Below are positions 51,035-60,500 of a stretch of DNA of 64,000 bases, one piece after another. The notes beneath the pieces are model-generated. The model saw only the letters and a program-made list of their open reading frames with translations. It made no database searches and was not told where the DNA came from. Source of the stretch: Chitinophaga hostae. GTDB taxonomy: Bacteria > Bacteroidota > Bacteroidia > Chitinophagales > Chitinophagaceae. Every line of letters starts with the position of its first letter. The stretch's first letter is position 1. The position numbers were made by a program, and so were the translations under genes. The stretch is from assembly GCF_018224885.1 (NCBI RefSeq), contig NZ_JAGTXB010000017.1:116654-180653 (forward strand), read 5' to 3'.

Positions 51035-52048
51035 TTATTCTCCGATAACTAATGTTGAATCCGTGATACGGTAGTGGAATGCTTTTGACTTACTCAGGTA
51101 GTACATGATGTCTTCCAGCGTATTATTATGGAAAGAGCCGGTAAGACGATATTGTTTTGGTGCATTGGCTTCGAACTCCACCTGTTTGTTAAAATTGCGT
51201 TGTAAACTGGCGCCGATTTCTTCCAGCGTGGCATTTCTGAATATCAGGCGGCCTTCCGTCCAGGCCTTGTCTTCCGCGCCGATGGTATTGCCTTTGATCA
51301 ATGTGCCGCTGCTGGCAGTATAGGTTACTTTTACATCCGGTGTTACCAGGATGGTATCGCTGATCTTTTTGGCGCCTTCGTAGCGTGGTATAAATGCTAC
51401 TTTACCTGTTACCACGGCCGTTTGCACCGGTTCATTCTCATAGGCGCGGATATTAAAGGAGGTGCCCAGTACTTTGATCGTTCCTTTTTTCAGGTGTATA
51501 ATAAAAGGGCGTTTGGCATTGGTGGCTACATCGAAAAAGGCTTCCCCTTCCAGGAAGATCTCACGGCTGTCGCCTTTAAATTTCTCCGGATAGGTTAGCA
51601 TACTTTCGGCGTTCAGCCATATTTTGCTGCCATCCGCCAGTTCTATAAACGACCGGGTAGCCTTACCATTACTGCGTTTCACCCATTTCTGACTGACTGC
51701 CAGCGGAGCATGATTCCCTTTATTAAGGTAGAAGAAGGTGGTGCCCAGTACCAATACAGCTGCTGCGGCGGCCCATTTCCACCATTTCATTTTCCTGATT
51801 TTTGTTTCGGGAGAAGTGATCGCCGTTTGCTGTGATTTTATCTTCGACAGCGTACGTTGCAGGGCCTGCTCGGTATTTTCTGCCGCCAGGTGCGGGGTAT
51901 CTTCCACGTAATGATACAGATAATGGTAGCGTTCTTTTAATACCGGGTGCTGTTCCAACAGGGCTTCCAGCTCTGCCAGTTCTGCGGGAGTAGCCGACCC
52001 GGCCAGTTTACGGGTCACCAGTAAGACGAAATGTTCTTCGTTTATCAT
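51035..52048 (-). CDS. FecR-family anti-sigma factor
   Basis: A 337-residue inner-membrane protein. The cytoplasmic N-terminal part (about 1-85) binds sigma; a membrane helix WWKWAAAAAVLVLGTTFFYLNKG follows; the periplasmic FecR domain (RSFIELADGSKIWLNAESMLTYPEKFKGDSREIFLEGEAFFDV, VLGTSFNIRAYENEPVQTAVVTGKVAF) and a C-terminal STN-like segment (LEEIGASLQRNFNKQVEFEA) receive the SusC signal. It should hold the sigma factor at 52143 until SusC is loaded. It starts 94 bases after the sigma gene stop and ends 42 bases before SusC. Confidence 0.94.
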   Translation of the reverse strand: MINEEHFVLLVTRKLAGSATPAELAELEALLEQHPVLKERYHYLYHYVEDTPHLAAENTEQALQRTLSKIKSQQTAITSPETKIRKMKWWKWAAAAAVLVLGTTFFYLNKGNHAPLAVSQKWVKRSNGKATRSFIELADGSKIWLNAESMLTYPEKFKGDSREIFLEGEAFFDVATNAKRPFIIHLKKGTIKVLGTSFNIRAYENEPVQTAVVTGKVAFIPRYEGAKKISDTILVTPDVKVTYTASSGTLIKGNTIGAEDKAWTEGRLIFRNATLEEIGASLQRNFNKQVEFEANAPKQYRLTGSFHNNTLEDIMYYLSKSKAFHYRITDSTLVIGE

Positions 52049-52142
52049 AAAATGGAATCGTGTTCAGGAAGAAGGACAGGCAGCGGAGACAGAATTACTT
52101 ACAGCGGGGAAAAATATTTTTTTGGGCAAGAAAAGATGGGTA

Positions 52143-52790
52143 TCAGTAAAACCCGGGAAACGACAATGCCAGCAAGAGAATGAGCGGGGGCAGCACATTT
52201 TTGCTCCTGCCAATGGCGCCCAGCTCTTCGTTCAGGCGGCGCATAGCCCGGAAAAGCTGTGTTTCCACCGTCCGGGGCGAGATCCCGAGAATTTCGGCTA
52301 CTTCCTTATATTTAAAGCCATCTTCTTTAATCAGCTGGAAGATACGGCGGCACTGTGCCGGGAGCGCCGACACCACCTGGTCCATTTTAAAACGCATCTC
52401 CTTCCATTCCAGGTCGCGTTCCAGGTCGATGCTGTTACGCAGATCAGCCGTGTCTGAACCGGAAAGCGGTACTATGCGGAGATGGGAGTATTGTTCGAGG
52501 TAGTTGAGGGAATGGTTTTTCACCGCTACAAAAAGGTATACCTGCAGATTGGCTACCCGTTCCAGCTCGGCGCGACGGTTCCAGAGTTTCACAAAAACGT
52601 CTGATACAATTTCCTCCGCCGCTTCTTTTACGTGTACATACCTGGTGCAAAAATGCAATAAACGGTCGTACATATGACGAAACAAGCGGGCAAAAGCCTG
52701 CTCATCATCATAACGCGCTATTTGCATCTGCCATTCACGAATCTCATCCATGCTCATGTGTTGGCTAAATCGTTTTTGCTTTATGGACAA
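52143..52790 (-). CDS. ECF RNA polymerase sigma factor (SusCD-associated)
   Basis: A 215-residue ECF sigma factor: region 2 AFARLFRHMYDRLLHFCTRYVHVKEAAEEIVSDVFVKLW, and region 4 LPAQCRRIFQLIKEDGFKYKEVAEILGISPRTVETQLFRAMRRLNEEL. After region 4 there is a hydrophobic tail (NVLPPLILLLALSFPGF), a common feature of this bacteroidete group. It should direct transcription of the mannan operon under FecR control. The ATG at 52790 may be extended or replaced by MSMDEI (52757). Its own promoter is likely at 52860-52891. Confidence 0.93.
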   Translation of the reverse strand: MSIKQKRFSQHMSMDEIREWQMQIARYDDEQAFARLFRHMYDRLLHFCTRYVHVKEAAEEIVSDVFVKLWNRRAELERVANLQVYLFVAVKNHSLNYLEQYSHLRIVPLSGSDTADLRNSIDLERDLEWKEMRFKMDQVVSALPAQCRRIFQLIKEDGFKYKEVAEILGISPRTVETQLFRAMRRLNEELGAIGRSKNVLPPLILLLALSFPGFY

Positions 52791-52859
52791 AAAAAAGAAA
52801 ACTGCCGCTTCGATTTGGTTGTTGACTACAAGGGAGTATACCTGACCGATCCCTTTTTA

Positions 52860-52891
52860 CAAAGACAATAATAGAGAAAAGGATTTACAAA
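52860..52891 (-). promoter_or_regulatory. Promoter candidate of the ECF sigma gene
   Basis: On the minus strand TTTG (52888-52891), 20 bases, then TGTCTTTG (52860-52867, one mismatch to TAnnTTTG). The distance to the sigma start is about 70 bases. Confidence 0.45.
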
Positions 52892-52929
52892 AACAAACCG
52901 GGGGATTTTGCCCTGCCCGGAAGTTTGTC

Positions 52930-53103
52930 TTGCCCAGGATTAAACTGATTATGACGATTTACAGGATTTTTTTATTGTGATTACAATTTGATTTTAAAAG
53001 ATTAAAGAATATAGGCAAGAATTCGCTTGTATCTTTTTTAATCTTATAAAATCAAAAAAGAAAAAATCCTGTAAATCGTCATAATCAGTTTAATCCTGGG
53101 CAA
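52930..53103. repeat. Long inverted repeat, CCCAGGATTA family, copy 1
   Basis: Perfect 43-bp outer arms (52930-52972 and 53061-53103) run inward from TTGCCCAGGATTAAACTGAT, then a second pair (52987-53006 and 53037-53056, one mismatch in 20). The whole can fold into one long hairpin. It shares the arm start, the ACTGATT...GATTTA.AGGATTTTT core and the TTTGATTTTATAAGATTAAA inner arm with the copy at 56335-56528. Confidence 0.9.
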
Positions 53104-53109
53104 AACAAA

Positions 53110-53898
53110 CTAACGCTTAAAATCCGGTTCCGTTCTCCATCCTTCCTTTACGGCCCTCACCATCATTTCCGCGGATGATTTGATACCCGTTTTTTTGAGC
53201 ATATTCTTGCGGTGTTTATCTACCGTTTGTTTACTTATATTCAAATGTGTGGCTATTTCCCGGCTGGGCATGCCGTCCAGCATACAGCGGAGCACTTCTT
53301 TTTCCCTTTTGGTAAGTATTTCCCTGGTGGGGATGAATGCTGTTTTTACCGCAACATCCAGGTACGACGGTTCACCGTCGAGTCCTATGAAGGAAAGTAC
53401 GGGGAGGCCGGATGGTTTAAGATGTGTAATATCTGTGTGAACGCCGAGTGTGCGGAGCAGCTCGCCCTCCATATTGTGTTGCAAAGGGGTTACCTGTTGC
53501 AGTATACGGATATATTCTCCGTTGGCTTTCTTTATCCGGAGGTCGTAACGTACTTTATACTTCAATATTTTTTCCGGCGGCAATGCGGCAAAGAATTCAA
53601 CGGCGGCGTTCTCAAAATCGAGGAAACATCCCATATCTTCCGGGTGAATACAACTGATCATTCCTGCCACCGTACATTCGTTGGCGTTATATCCCAGCAT
53701 ATCGTAAACACCGGGATGTACATATTCAAACTCTCCTCTTACTGCGTTAAAAATAAAGTAATAAAAGTCGCCGACCTGGAAAAAACGGAGCACTTTCTTT
53801 TGGATTTCGGGCTCCATGGCAAGGTCCGGTGGGTCCTTACTTTCAGCCATTACCTTCCAGATCTTTCTGGCCTCTTCGTATAATTGGATATTCAACAT
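53110..53898 (-). CDS. PAS-domain LuxR-type transcriptional regulator
   Basis: A 262-residue regulator with a PAS_3-like sensor (about 55-180: GEFEYVHPGVYDMLGYNANEC, then IHPEDMGCFLDFENAAVEFF and ILKYKVRYDLRIKKANGEYIRILQQ) and a C-terminal LuxR helix-turn-helix (LTKREKEVLRCMLDGMPSREIATHLNISKQTVDKHRKNMLKKTGI). I start at MLNIQLYEEARKIW (53898) instead of an in-frame ATG 12 codons earlier because the added segment is hydrophobic and atypical. The ligand is unknown. No phosphoacceptor domain is present. Neighbours give no clear target. The stop is followed by the long inverted repeat. Confidence 0.85.
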   Translation of the reverse strand: MLNIQLYEEARKIWKVMAESKDPPDLAMEPEIQKKVLRFFQVGDFYYFIFNAVRGEFEYVHPGVYDMLGYNANECTVAGMISCIHPEDMGCFLDFENAAVEFFAALPPEKILKYKVRYDLRIKKANGEYIRILQQVTPLQHNMEGELLRTLGVHTDITHLKPSGLPVLSFIGLDGEPSYLDVAVKTAFIPTREILTKREKEVLRCMLDGMPSREIATHLNISKQTVDKHRKNMLKKTGIKSSAEMMVRAVKEGWRTEPDFKR

Positions 53899-53967
53899 AT
53901 ACAGATAAATAAACCACGGCAGGAACACCACCATATCCTGTCAATGCAATAACAAGCAACCGGGTTG

Positions 53968-54270
53968 TCAGGTCAATAAGTTAAAAGATACAAAAACAAT
54001 TGTAATACTTACGCAGATTAATGCAATGAGGAAGGTATAATCTGCGATCTGCTCCAGTCGTTCGCTTCGGCTATCATTTTTACTTTTTAAAGATAAAAAT
54101 GATAACAGGCAACTCGCCATCAGTAATAAAGCGGCTATCCCGGTGCAATCATCAATAATGGTGGCATGGTTAAAACCGGCCACTTTTATGGAGGTCAGTA
54201 CAATCAGGCAAAAGCCCAGGAGGTTGGTGGAGGTATTCAGTATATGTGGCGATTTGCTATGATTAGCCAT
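53968..54270 (-). CDS. Small membrane protein of unknown function
   Basis: A 100-residue protein of no recognised family with three hydrophobic helices (about NLLGFCLIVLTSIKVAGF, GIAALLLMASCLLSFLSL and YTFLIALICVSITIVFVSF). Similar three-helix proteins are frequent in Bacteroidota as hypotheticals. It is divergent from the TlpA-like gene and precedes the PAS-LuxR gene on the same strand with 69 bases between. The ATG at 54270 is preceded by an AT-rich spacer. Confidence 0.6.
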   Translation of the reverse strand: MANHSKSPHILNTSTNLLGFCLIVLTSIKVAGFNHATIIDDCTGIAALLLMASCLLSFLSLKSKNDSRSERLEQIADYTFLIALICVSITIVFVSFNLLT

Positions 54271-54355
54271 AAATTTTGTTATTACTGATTAACAAATGAT
54301 TGGAACACGAATTGAAGAAATTTAGTCCATAGATTCGGTTGCAGATATGTATCTT

Positions 54356-55501
54356 ATGAAAAAAATAACAATCTTAGCCCTGTTATGCTGCCCGGTATTT
54401 ATTAAGGCACAGCCCGGCACTTACATTGTGACCGGCAGAATCTCCAAACTGGATGGTCCCGCAAAAGTGTATCTGAACAAAGTCATCAACAGGGAGCTGG
54501 TAGTAGACTCCGCGGAAGTACATAATGGCCTGTTCCGCTTTGAAGGTACCCTGGATGGACCAATGCGTGCCATGCTGATCCTGGATACCCATGGGGGCAT
54601 ATCGGATTTCGTGCAGCTGCCGGCAAATGCAGATACCCGCCTCTTTTACCTCGAAAAAGGCACCATCAAAGTGCAGGCCCGGGAACACATCAGCAAGGCC
54701 CGGATCACTTCTCCTACCAATGAGCTGGAAGCCGGGTATGATGAGGCCCTGAGGTCGGTGAACAAATCCATTGACCAGATCACGAAAAGCTACAATAAAA
54801 CACCTGCCTCCATAAAAGCTCAAAAGGATTTCCAGCAAAAATTAAATCAACGATATGCGGTTGCCTTCGAAGCCAAAAAACTATTGTTGCAAAAATATAT
54901 CGCGGAAAACCCGAACTCCTATTTCAGTCTGCTCGCCCTGGAAGACGTTGCAGGCGTACAAATAAACCCTGACCAGATTGAACCCCTTTTTCAAAAACTG
55001 TCGGCCGAAGTACGCAACAGCGCCGAAGGCAAGTCCTTTGCCGAAGAAATGAACCGGATACGCAGTCTTGCCGTTGGCTCAGACGCCCCCGATTTTGAGG
55101 TTCCCGATATGAATGGCAAACCCGTACGCCTGTCCGATTTCAAGGGTAAAACCGTATTACTCGACTTCTGGGCCTCCTGGTGTGAGCCTTGCAGACGGCA
55201 ACATCAGTATGTACGCGAAGCCTATAAACAGTTCAAGGATAAAAACTTCACCGTGATCAGCATCGCACTGGATCCTCCTGCCGACCGCTCCTACCTGATA
55301 CAGGCCATCCGGGAAGATAGCCTTGTATGGACCAACCTCGCCGATCCTGCCACTGATAAAAACCAGGCCGCGAAAGCCTACAGCATAAAACTCCTCCCAC
55401 AGAATTACCTGATCGATTCCACCGGCATGATCTTTAATAAAGACCTTCACGGAGAATCGCTCCAGCAACAACTCAATAGCCTTTTACTCCATAAAGAATG
55501 A
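54356..55501 (+). CDS. TlpA/AhpC-like thioredoxin lipoprotein-type exported protein (DUF4369)
   Basis: A 381-residue periplasmic protein. Signal peptide ITILALLCCPVFIKAQ, an N-terminal DUF4369 domain (TYIVTGRISKLDGPAKVYLNKVINRELVVDSAEVHNGLFRFEGTL), a coiled linker (about 120-210), and a TlpA-like thioredoxin domain (APDFEVPDMNGKPVRLSDFKGKTVLLDFWASWCEPC) with redox site WCEPC. The ATG at 54356 is preferred over 54347 because it starts with MKK. It is monocistronic or the first gene before the XRE-S24 regulator. Confidence 0.9.
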   Translation: MKKITILALLCCPVFIKAQPGTYIVTGRISKLDGPAKVYLNKVINRELVVDSAEVHNGLFRFEGTLDGPMRAMLILDTHGGISDFVQLPANADTRLFYLEKGTIKVQAREHISKARITSPTNELEAGYDEALRSVNKSIDQITKSYNKTPASIKAQKDFQQKLNQRYAVAFEAKKLLLQKYIAENPNSYFSLLALEDVAGVQINPDQIEPLFQKLSAEVRNSAEGKSFAEEMNRIRSLAVGSDAPDFEVPDMNGKPVRLSDFKGKTVLLDFWASWCEPCRRQHQYVREAYKQFKDKNFTVISIALDPPADRSYLIQAIREDSLVWTNLADPATDKNQAAKAYSIKLLPQNYLIDSTGMIFNKDLHGESLQQQLNSLLLHKE

Positions 55502-55512
55502 GTAAAAAGCCC

Positions 55513-55520
55513 TACATTTG
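55513..55520 (+). promoter_or_regulatory. -7 element candidate before the S24 repressor
   Basis: TACATTTG matches TAnnTTTG exactly, 43 bases before the repressor ATG and 12 bases after the TlpA-like stop. No -33 is clear because the upstream region is coding. A palindrome at 55538 would lie over the early transcribed region. Confidence 0.4.
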
Positions 55521-55537
55521 TCCTTGTTAACTATAAA

Positions 55538-55551
55538 TATAATATATTATA
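55538..55551. promoter_or_regulatory. Palindrome before the XRE-S24 repressor
   Basis: TATAATATATTATA is a perfect 14-bp palindrome 13 bases before the repressor start. The half-site TATAATATA/TATATTATA also occurs, spaced by seven bases, before the neighbouring gene (57072-57096). The AT-rich setting makes chance possible. Confidence 0.4.
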
Positions 55552-55563
55552 AATATATAAAGA

Positions 55564-56313
55564 ATGGACAAACAGCCCCTTTACTGGGCCGCTAATCTTA
55601 AATTATTACGGACAAGGAAAAAGATATCACAGCAACATTTATCCGGTTTACTGGGATTAAACAGGAACAAAATCACCGCCCAGGAAAGTGGTAAAACACG
55701 CAATCCCCGCATGGAAGACCTGGTACTGATTGCCGGTTTTTTCAAAATCGATATGGACATCCTGATCAAAACAGACCTTTCGCAGATCCCGGAAACGCAA
55801 CTCGAAGAGCTGGAAGCCGGCAAAGCGGTTGACCTCACGGGCAGGCATATACGCATTTTACCGATTACGGTCAACAACAGCAACGAAGAGAATATGGAAT
55901 ATGTGCCTGCCCGGGCCAGAGCAGGCTACCGGAGCGGGTTTAGTGATCCTGGCTTTATTGCAGCGCTGCCGAAATTCAGTCTGCCCGATCTGCCGCGAGG
56001 AAAAACAATCCGCATGTTTCCTATCAGCGGCGATTCTATGCATCCCATCCCCGATGGCAGTCATATCATCGCCCAATACCTGCAGGACTGGCACCACTTA
56101 AAAAATAACACGGCCTGCATCCTGGTATTGAAAGGCGGAGAAGAAGAAATTGTTTTTAAAATAGTAGAGAATCAAATTAAGCAACACGGAACACTGGTGT
56201 TGCATTCCCTGAACAGCTACTACGAAACCATGATCGTAAACATTGAGGAGGTACTGGAGATATGGACCTTCGTGGGGTATATCAGTAAGGAGCTGCCAGC
56301 CGTTAGCGGTTAG
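55564..56313 (+). CDS. XRE helix-turn-helix repressor with S24 (LexA-like) peptidase domain
   Basis: A 249-residue LexA/CI-type repressor. The N-terminal XRE domain (about 10-65: LKLLRTRKKISQQHLSGLLGLNRNKITAQESGKTRNPRMEDL) binds DNA; the C-terminal S24 domain (about 140-249) has the nucleophile Ser in FPISGDSMHPIPDGSHIIA and the general base Lys in EEIVFKIVENQI. An Ala-Gly (RARAGYRSGF) near residue 118 is at the place of the self-cleavage site. It may respond to DNA damage or another stress that promotes self-cleavage. Its gene is followed by the 73-bp inverted repeat. Confidence 0.88.
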   Translation: MDKQPLYWAANLKLLRTRKKISQQHLSGLLGLNRNKITAQESGKTRNPRMEDLVLIAGFFKIDMDILIKTDLSQIPETQLEELEAGKAVDLTGRHIRILPITVNNSNEENMEYVPARARAGYRSGFSDPGFIAALPKFSLPDLPRGKTIRMFPISGDSMHPIPDGSHIIAQYLQDWHHLKNNTACILVLKGGEEEIVFKIVENQIKQHGTLVLHSLNSYYETMIVNIEEVLEIWTFVGYISKELPAVSG

Positions 56314-56334
56314 CTTTTAGTCAATGCAGCGGAA

Positions 56335-56528
56335 TTTTTTTTGCCCAGGATTAGACTGATTTTTATGATTTAAAGGATTTTTTTTTTTGATTTTATAAGA
56401 TTAAAAGATGATTAGTGAAGACAAAGGCAGATATCCTCCATCTGTCTTCGCCCTTCTTTTAATCTTATAAAATCAAAAAAAAAAATCCTTTAAATCATAA
56501 AAATCAGTCTAATCCTGGGCAAAAAAAA
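56335..56528. repeat. Long inverted repeat, CCCAGGATTA family, copy 2
   Basis: Perfect 73-bp arms (56335-56407 and 56456-56528) surround a 48-base centre that itself contains GAAGAC/GTCTTC. It lies between the stop of the XRE-S24 gene and the stop of the convergent gene at 56545, and shares arm sequence with copy 1 at 52930-53103. The two could act as bidirectional terminators or belong to a mobile repeat family. Confidence 0.9.
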
Positions 56529-56544
56529 ATCTTGGGCAAAACAA

Positions 56545-57039
56545 TTAATAACTGGTTCGGAATTCCCGCAGCCCCTGCTCCACCCTTGCTTTCAGCTTCT
56601 CGCCTGCTGGTCCGTCGCCCGGTTTGGCGATATGGAAAAGGGAAAGTGTATTGCTTTCTTTCAGCTCCCGGCTGCCCTTATCGCTTTCTTCAATCTTTAC
56701 CACGTTACCGTCGAATTCCAGTCCCAGGTAGTAATCGCAGAACACCGCTTTCATGGCGCTTACCGGGGCTGTAACGCGGTACAGCGAAAAACTGTTTTCC
56801 ACCGGGTAACGGAAGGTGACAGATAAAATACCATCTTCACTGATGCGGAAAGAGGATTCAATTTTGGCCCCGGATTCCGTCAGGTAAGATAGCTGTGGCG
56901 GATATACTATGGCGGCATCATTCAATAGTTTCGTGAACTGGATCGCCGCTTTGGCCCTGGTGCCAGGATTTACAGCCGATTGTGCATACATGCTGCCACA
57001 CAAAAAGGTCAACAGCAAAAGTAGGTAGCATTGCTTCAT
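56545..57039 (-). CDS. Small exported protein of unknown function
   Basis: No recognised family. The chosen ATG (MKQCYLLLLLTFLCGSMYAQ) gives a good signal peptide; an in-frame ATG at 57114 would add 25 residues before it and lie beyond the dyad at 57072. The mature 145 residues alternate strands and helices: LSYLTESGAKIESSFRISEDGILSVTFRYP, KAVFCDYYLGLEFDGNVVKIEES and a final helix EKLKARVEQGLREF. It may be a periplasmic binding protein of the SRPBCC or immunoglobulin type, but this is not supported. It converges with the S24 repressor gene and shares a promoter motif with it. Confidence 0.6.
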   Translation of the reverse strand: MKQCYLLLLLTFLCGSMYAQSAVNPGTRAKAAIQFTKLLNDAAIVYPPQLSYLTESGAKIESSFRISEDGILSVTFRYPVENSFSLYRVTAPVSAMKAVFCDYYLGLEFDGNVVKIEESDKGSRELKESNTLSLFHIAKPGDGPAGEKLKARVEQGLREFRTSY

Positions 57040-57528
57040 AGGTATGATTTCAGGATAGTAATGCGTAAATATATAATATATACCGCATATATTATAACTT
57101 TCGGAAGACGTCAACTTTTAACTGCCTTCCGGCCCTGGTAAACTATTCCGGGAGCTATCCGGATATTCTTAACAAATCTTTAGTTTTTCTGTGTCAAACT
57201 AACACGTACTTTAGCCGCCTGGAATAACGGATCATTCCATCACGGGCTTCCCTTCTCTTCCACCCCGGTATTTAAAATTGTTTACAATCTTTTACAGTTC
57301 ATTAACAAGTTAGACTTCTTCCGCATACTAACTTCACGGCCTTATTCAGCACCTGTGATTTGTTTAGAAAATCGATTTAGCAACAAGTAAAGTTTATCGA
57401 ACCAAAATTTATTTACCAACAAGAGTAGACAAACACTACTAACACAAATTCAAGAACGTCAGCCAATTTCATCGTAACAACTGGCCATTCAGCATCCAGT
57501 ATCATTCATAAGCTTCAAATTAAATTAC
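57040..57528. other. Divergent promoter region of the second SusCD operon
   Basis: About 490 bases without a gene. It includes the dyad TATAATATA-N7-TATATTATA (57072-57096) near the minus-strand gene and TACTTTAG (57207-57214, one mismatch to TAnnTTTG) with a T-run 18 bases upstream as a weak promoter for the plus-strand operon. That would leave a leader of roughly 310 bases before the SusC start, typical of long AT-rich leaders of SusC genes. Confidence 0.5.
57072..57096. promoter_or_regulatory. Dyad sharing half-sites with the S24-repressor palindrome
   Basis: TATAATATA-N7-TATATTATA, a perfect 9-bp dyad, 33 bases before the start at 57039 of the exported protein. The same half-sites overlap in the palindrome before the XRE-S24 gene. 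Confidence 0.4.
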
Positions 57529-60500
57529 ATGACTGTTAATTTTACAAAATACAGCCATAGCTGCGCTGTTATGTTATTAACGTTCTGCCTCACCATCATT
57601 TCCCTATCCGGCATCGCGCAGGTAAAACCTGCCGCCAACCAGATTACGGTATCAGGATTTGTACGGGACGGCTCTGACGGTAACGCCCTGCCCGGAGTTT
57701 CTGTCAGCATTTCAGATTCCAGATCAGGTGCTATCAGCAACCCGGACGGTAGTTTCACCGTTAAAATGGCAGCAGGCAGTATGCTCACCTTCACCATCGT
57801 TGGCTACCTGCCCCGCACCATTACGCTAAAGGAAAGCAATGCTCATTTGATAGTGAGCCTGCCGGTCGACAAAAAAGTATTGAAAGATGTAGTCATCATC
57901 GGTTACCAGGAAGCTTCCCGTAAAACGGTGACCGCAGCGGTGACTTCCATCAATCCTAAAACATTGATGGACGTGCCCACACCTACATTTGACGCGCTCT
58001 TACAGGGCCGCGCACCTGGGCTGGATGTACAGAATTATTCCGGTGAACCAGGTGTAAGAAGTAACGTGGTGATGCGTGGTAACACCGCTGTAAGCCGCAC
58101 CATCAACAGTGATCCCAGCAGCAATGTGGGAAAAACCAGTCTCGCCCGCGCACTGAGCGGCCCCCTCTACGTAATCGACGGGGTACCTCAAACCACGGAA
58201 GATATCGCCGCCATTAACTACGGCACCGGTACCAACACAGATGTAATGGCCGGTATCGCCATCAATGATATACAGAGTATAGATATCCTGAAAGATGCCT
58301 CCGCAGCAGCTATTTACGGCTCCAGGGGCGCTGGCGGTGTCATTATCATCAAAACCAAAAGAGGTATCTCCGGAAAACCAAAAGTAGATTTCTCTACCTA
58401 TCATGGTATCACCGAAAGGCCACAACTGGAAAAAGTGGTGATCGGCGCGGAAGAACGCAGGGCCAAATGGGAACTCATTAACCATTATGGCGCCTGGGGT
58501 ACGCTGAAAGACATCCCGCAAATCCTGACGGATAGTCTCAATCCCGCCTATAACAACGCCAACGACTACCAGGGCGCCATGTTCCGCACCGGCAGGGTTG
58601 ACAACTATGATGTTTCCATTTCCGGAGGTAACGACCTGGTTAACTACCGCTATGGTCTCAACTACTATGATGAACAGGGTATCGTTAAAAAATCAGGGCT
58701 GAAACGCTATAGCTTCAGCAGCAGCACAGCTTTGAATCTTTCACCTAACGTGAAGATCTCTACGCAGATCCGTTATTCCAAACTCGACAGACCCCGGTCT
58801 CTCAGTGATCTTTCCGGTGGCTTCGGTGCGTTTAACGGCGGGTATTATGCTTCCAGCCCATTGCCTACTTCATTGTTGTATATGACCGATGCTACGAAGG
58901 ATTTTATTTTTGGCAACGGCAGCGACGCCACCGATAAAAACACCAACGATAACCTCTCTATCAGCCCCGTGATCGACTGGCGGATATCAAAGAAATTTAA
59001 TTTCACTACCGTCCTCTCCTTTACGCAAACCAACAGCCGTATGGATGCCTATACACCGGGCGTTACGCGCAGAGACGGTACCGGTATGGCCACCAGCTTC
59101 ACCGACAAATCCAATACCTACCTGATGAGCAATACCCTGCAGTATACTACCTCGCTGGGTGCCAATCATTCATTCAATATACTGGCTGGTCAGAATACAG
59201 AATTCTGGGAGTACCGTTCCACTTATGCTTATGCTATCGGCATTCCGAATGACCAGATCCATACCGTTACCGTACTGAATAAAAACCTGGCCGATACCCG
59301 CTCCGACCTGTTGCAGAGTGGTATCCAGTCATTATTCCTGCGGGCCAACTATAGCTATAAAGACCGTTACCTCTTGTCTGGTGTAATTACCGCGGATGCA
59401 TCTTCCCGCTTTGGCCGGAATAACCGCTGGGGTTACTTCCCGTCTATTTCCGGAGGCTGGATCATCAGCGATGAACCGGCACTGAAGTCTGCCAGCAACT
59501 GGCTCACTTTACTGAAACTGCGCGCCAGTTATGGTGTAACCGGAAGACAACCGGATGGTGGTGACAACTACCTCTCCTATAATACTTACTCCATTGGCGC
59601 AGGTAATTTCCCCGGAAGCACCAACCCGGCTACCGGCAATAACTATGCGTTTGGTTACAACGGTATTCCGGCGGTAGCGCTGAATTTCGATAAAGGCTTA
59701 ACCAACAATAACCTGAGCTGGGAAAAAAATACCCAAACCAACCTTGGTCTGGATGCAACCCTGTTCAATGGCCGCATCAACATCATAGCAGATGCCTATG
59801 TTAAAAATACCAATGGTGGTATCTTTAATCTCAACGTACCTGTTACCACCGGCTACTCTATTCTCACCGCCAATGCCATTGGTATCCGCAACACCGGTGT
59901 GGAACTGCAGCTGATCGCCAACGTACTGAAACCATCTTCTGCGTTCCAGTGGCAGGCATTATTGAACCTGGCCCATAACGATAATATTATTACCTCCCTG
60001 CCAAACGGAGGCCGTGATATTTATCTCGACAAATACCTGTTACGCCAGGGGCAACCGCTGAACTCATACAATGTATTTAACAAAACAGGCATCTACTTAA
60101 CAGATGCGGATGTACCCGTAAGCAAAGTAAGCGGTCAGCCACTCAGTTTTTATGGTTATCCGTTCAGAGGTGGTGATCCGATCTGGCAGGACACGAACGG
60201 CGACGGTATATTAGACGATAAAGATTATATCCCTGCGGGCAATCCAAACCCTAAAGTAACCGGCGGTTTTGGTAACACCTTCAGCTATAAAGGCTTCTCG
60301 CTTTATGTTTTCTGCACATTTACTGCCGGCAGGAAAATCTTTAATGATTACCTCGCGGGTAAACTGTCGCAGCTGGTACCAACAGATGATGGCGATCCTA
60401 ATCCTTATCATTCTATTTCCACCCATGCCTTCCCTGACCTGAGCAATATCGACTACTGGAGAAACCCCGGTGATAACTCAGCGTATCCTAGTCTGAGCTC

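Larger units (their letters stand above)
52791..53109. other. Spacer with sigma promoter and large inverted repeat
   Basis: Gene-free region between the sigma gene and the PAS-LuxR gene. It carries a candidate promoter for the sigma gene (52860-52891) and a 174-bp inverted-repeat element (52930-53103) that begins six bases after the PAS-LuxR stop on the minus strand. Confidence 0.75.
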
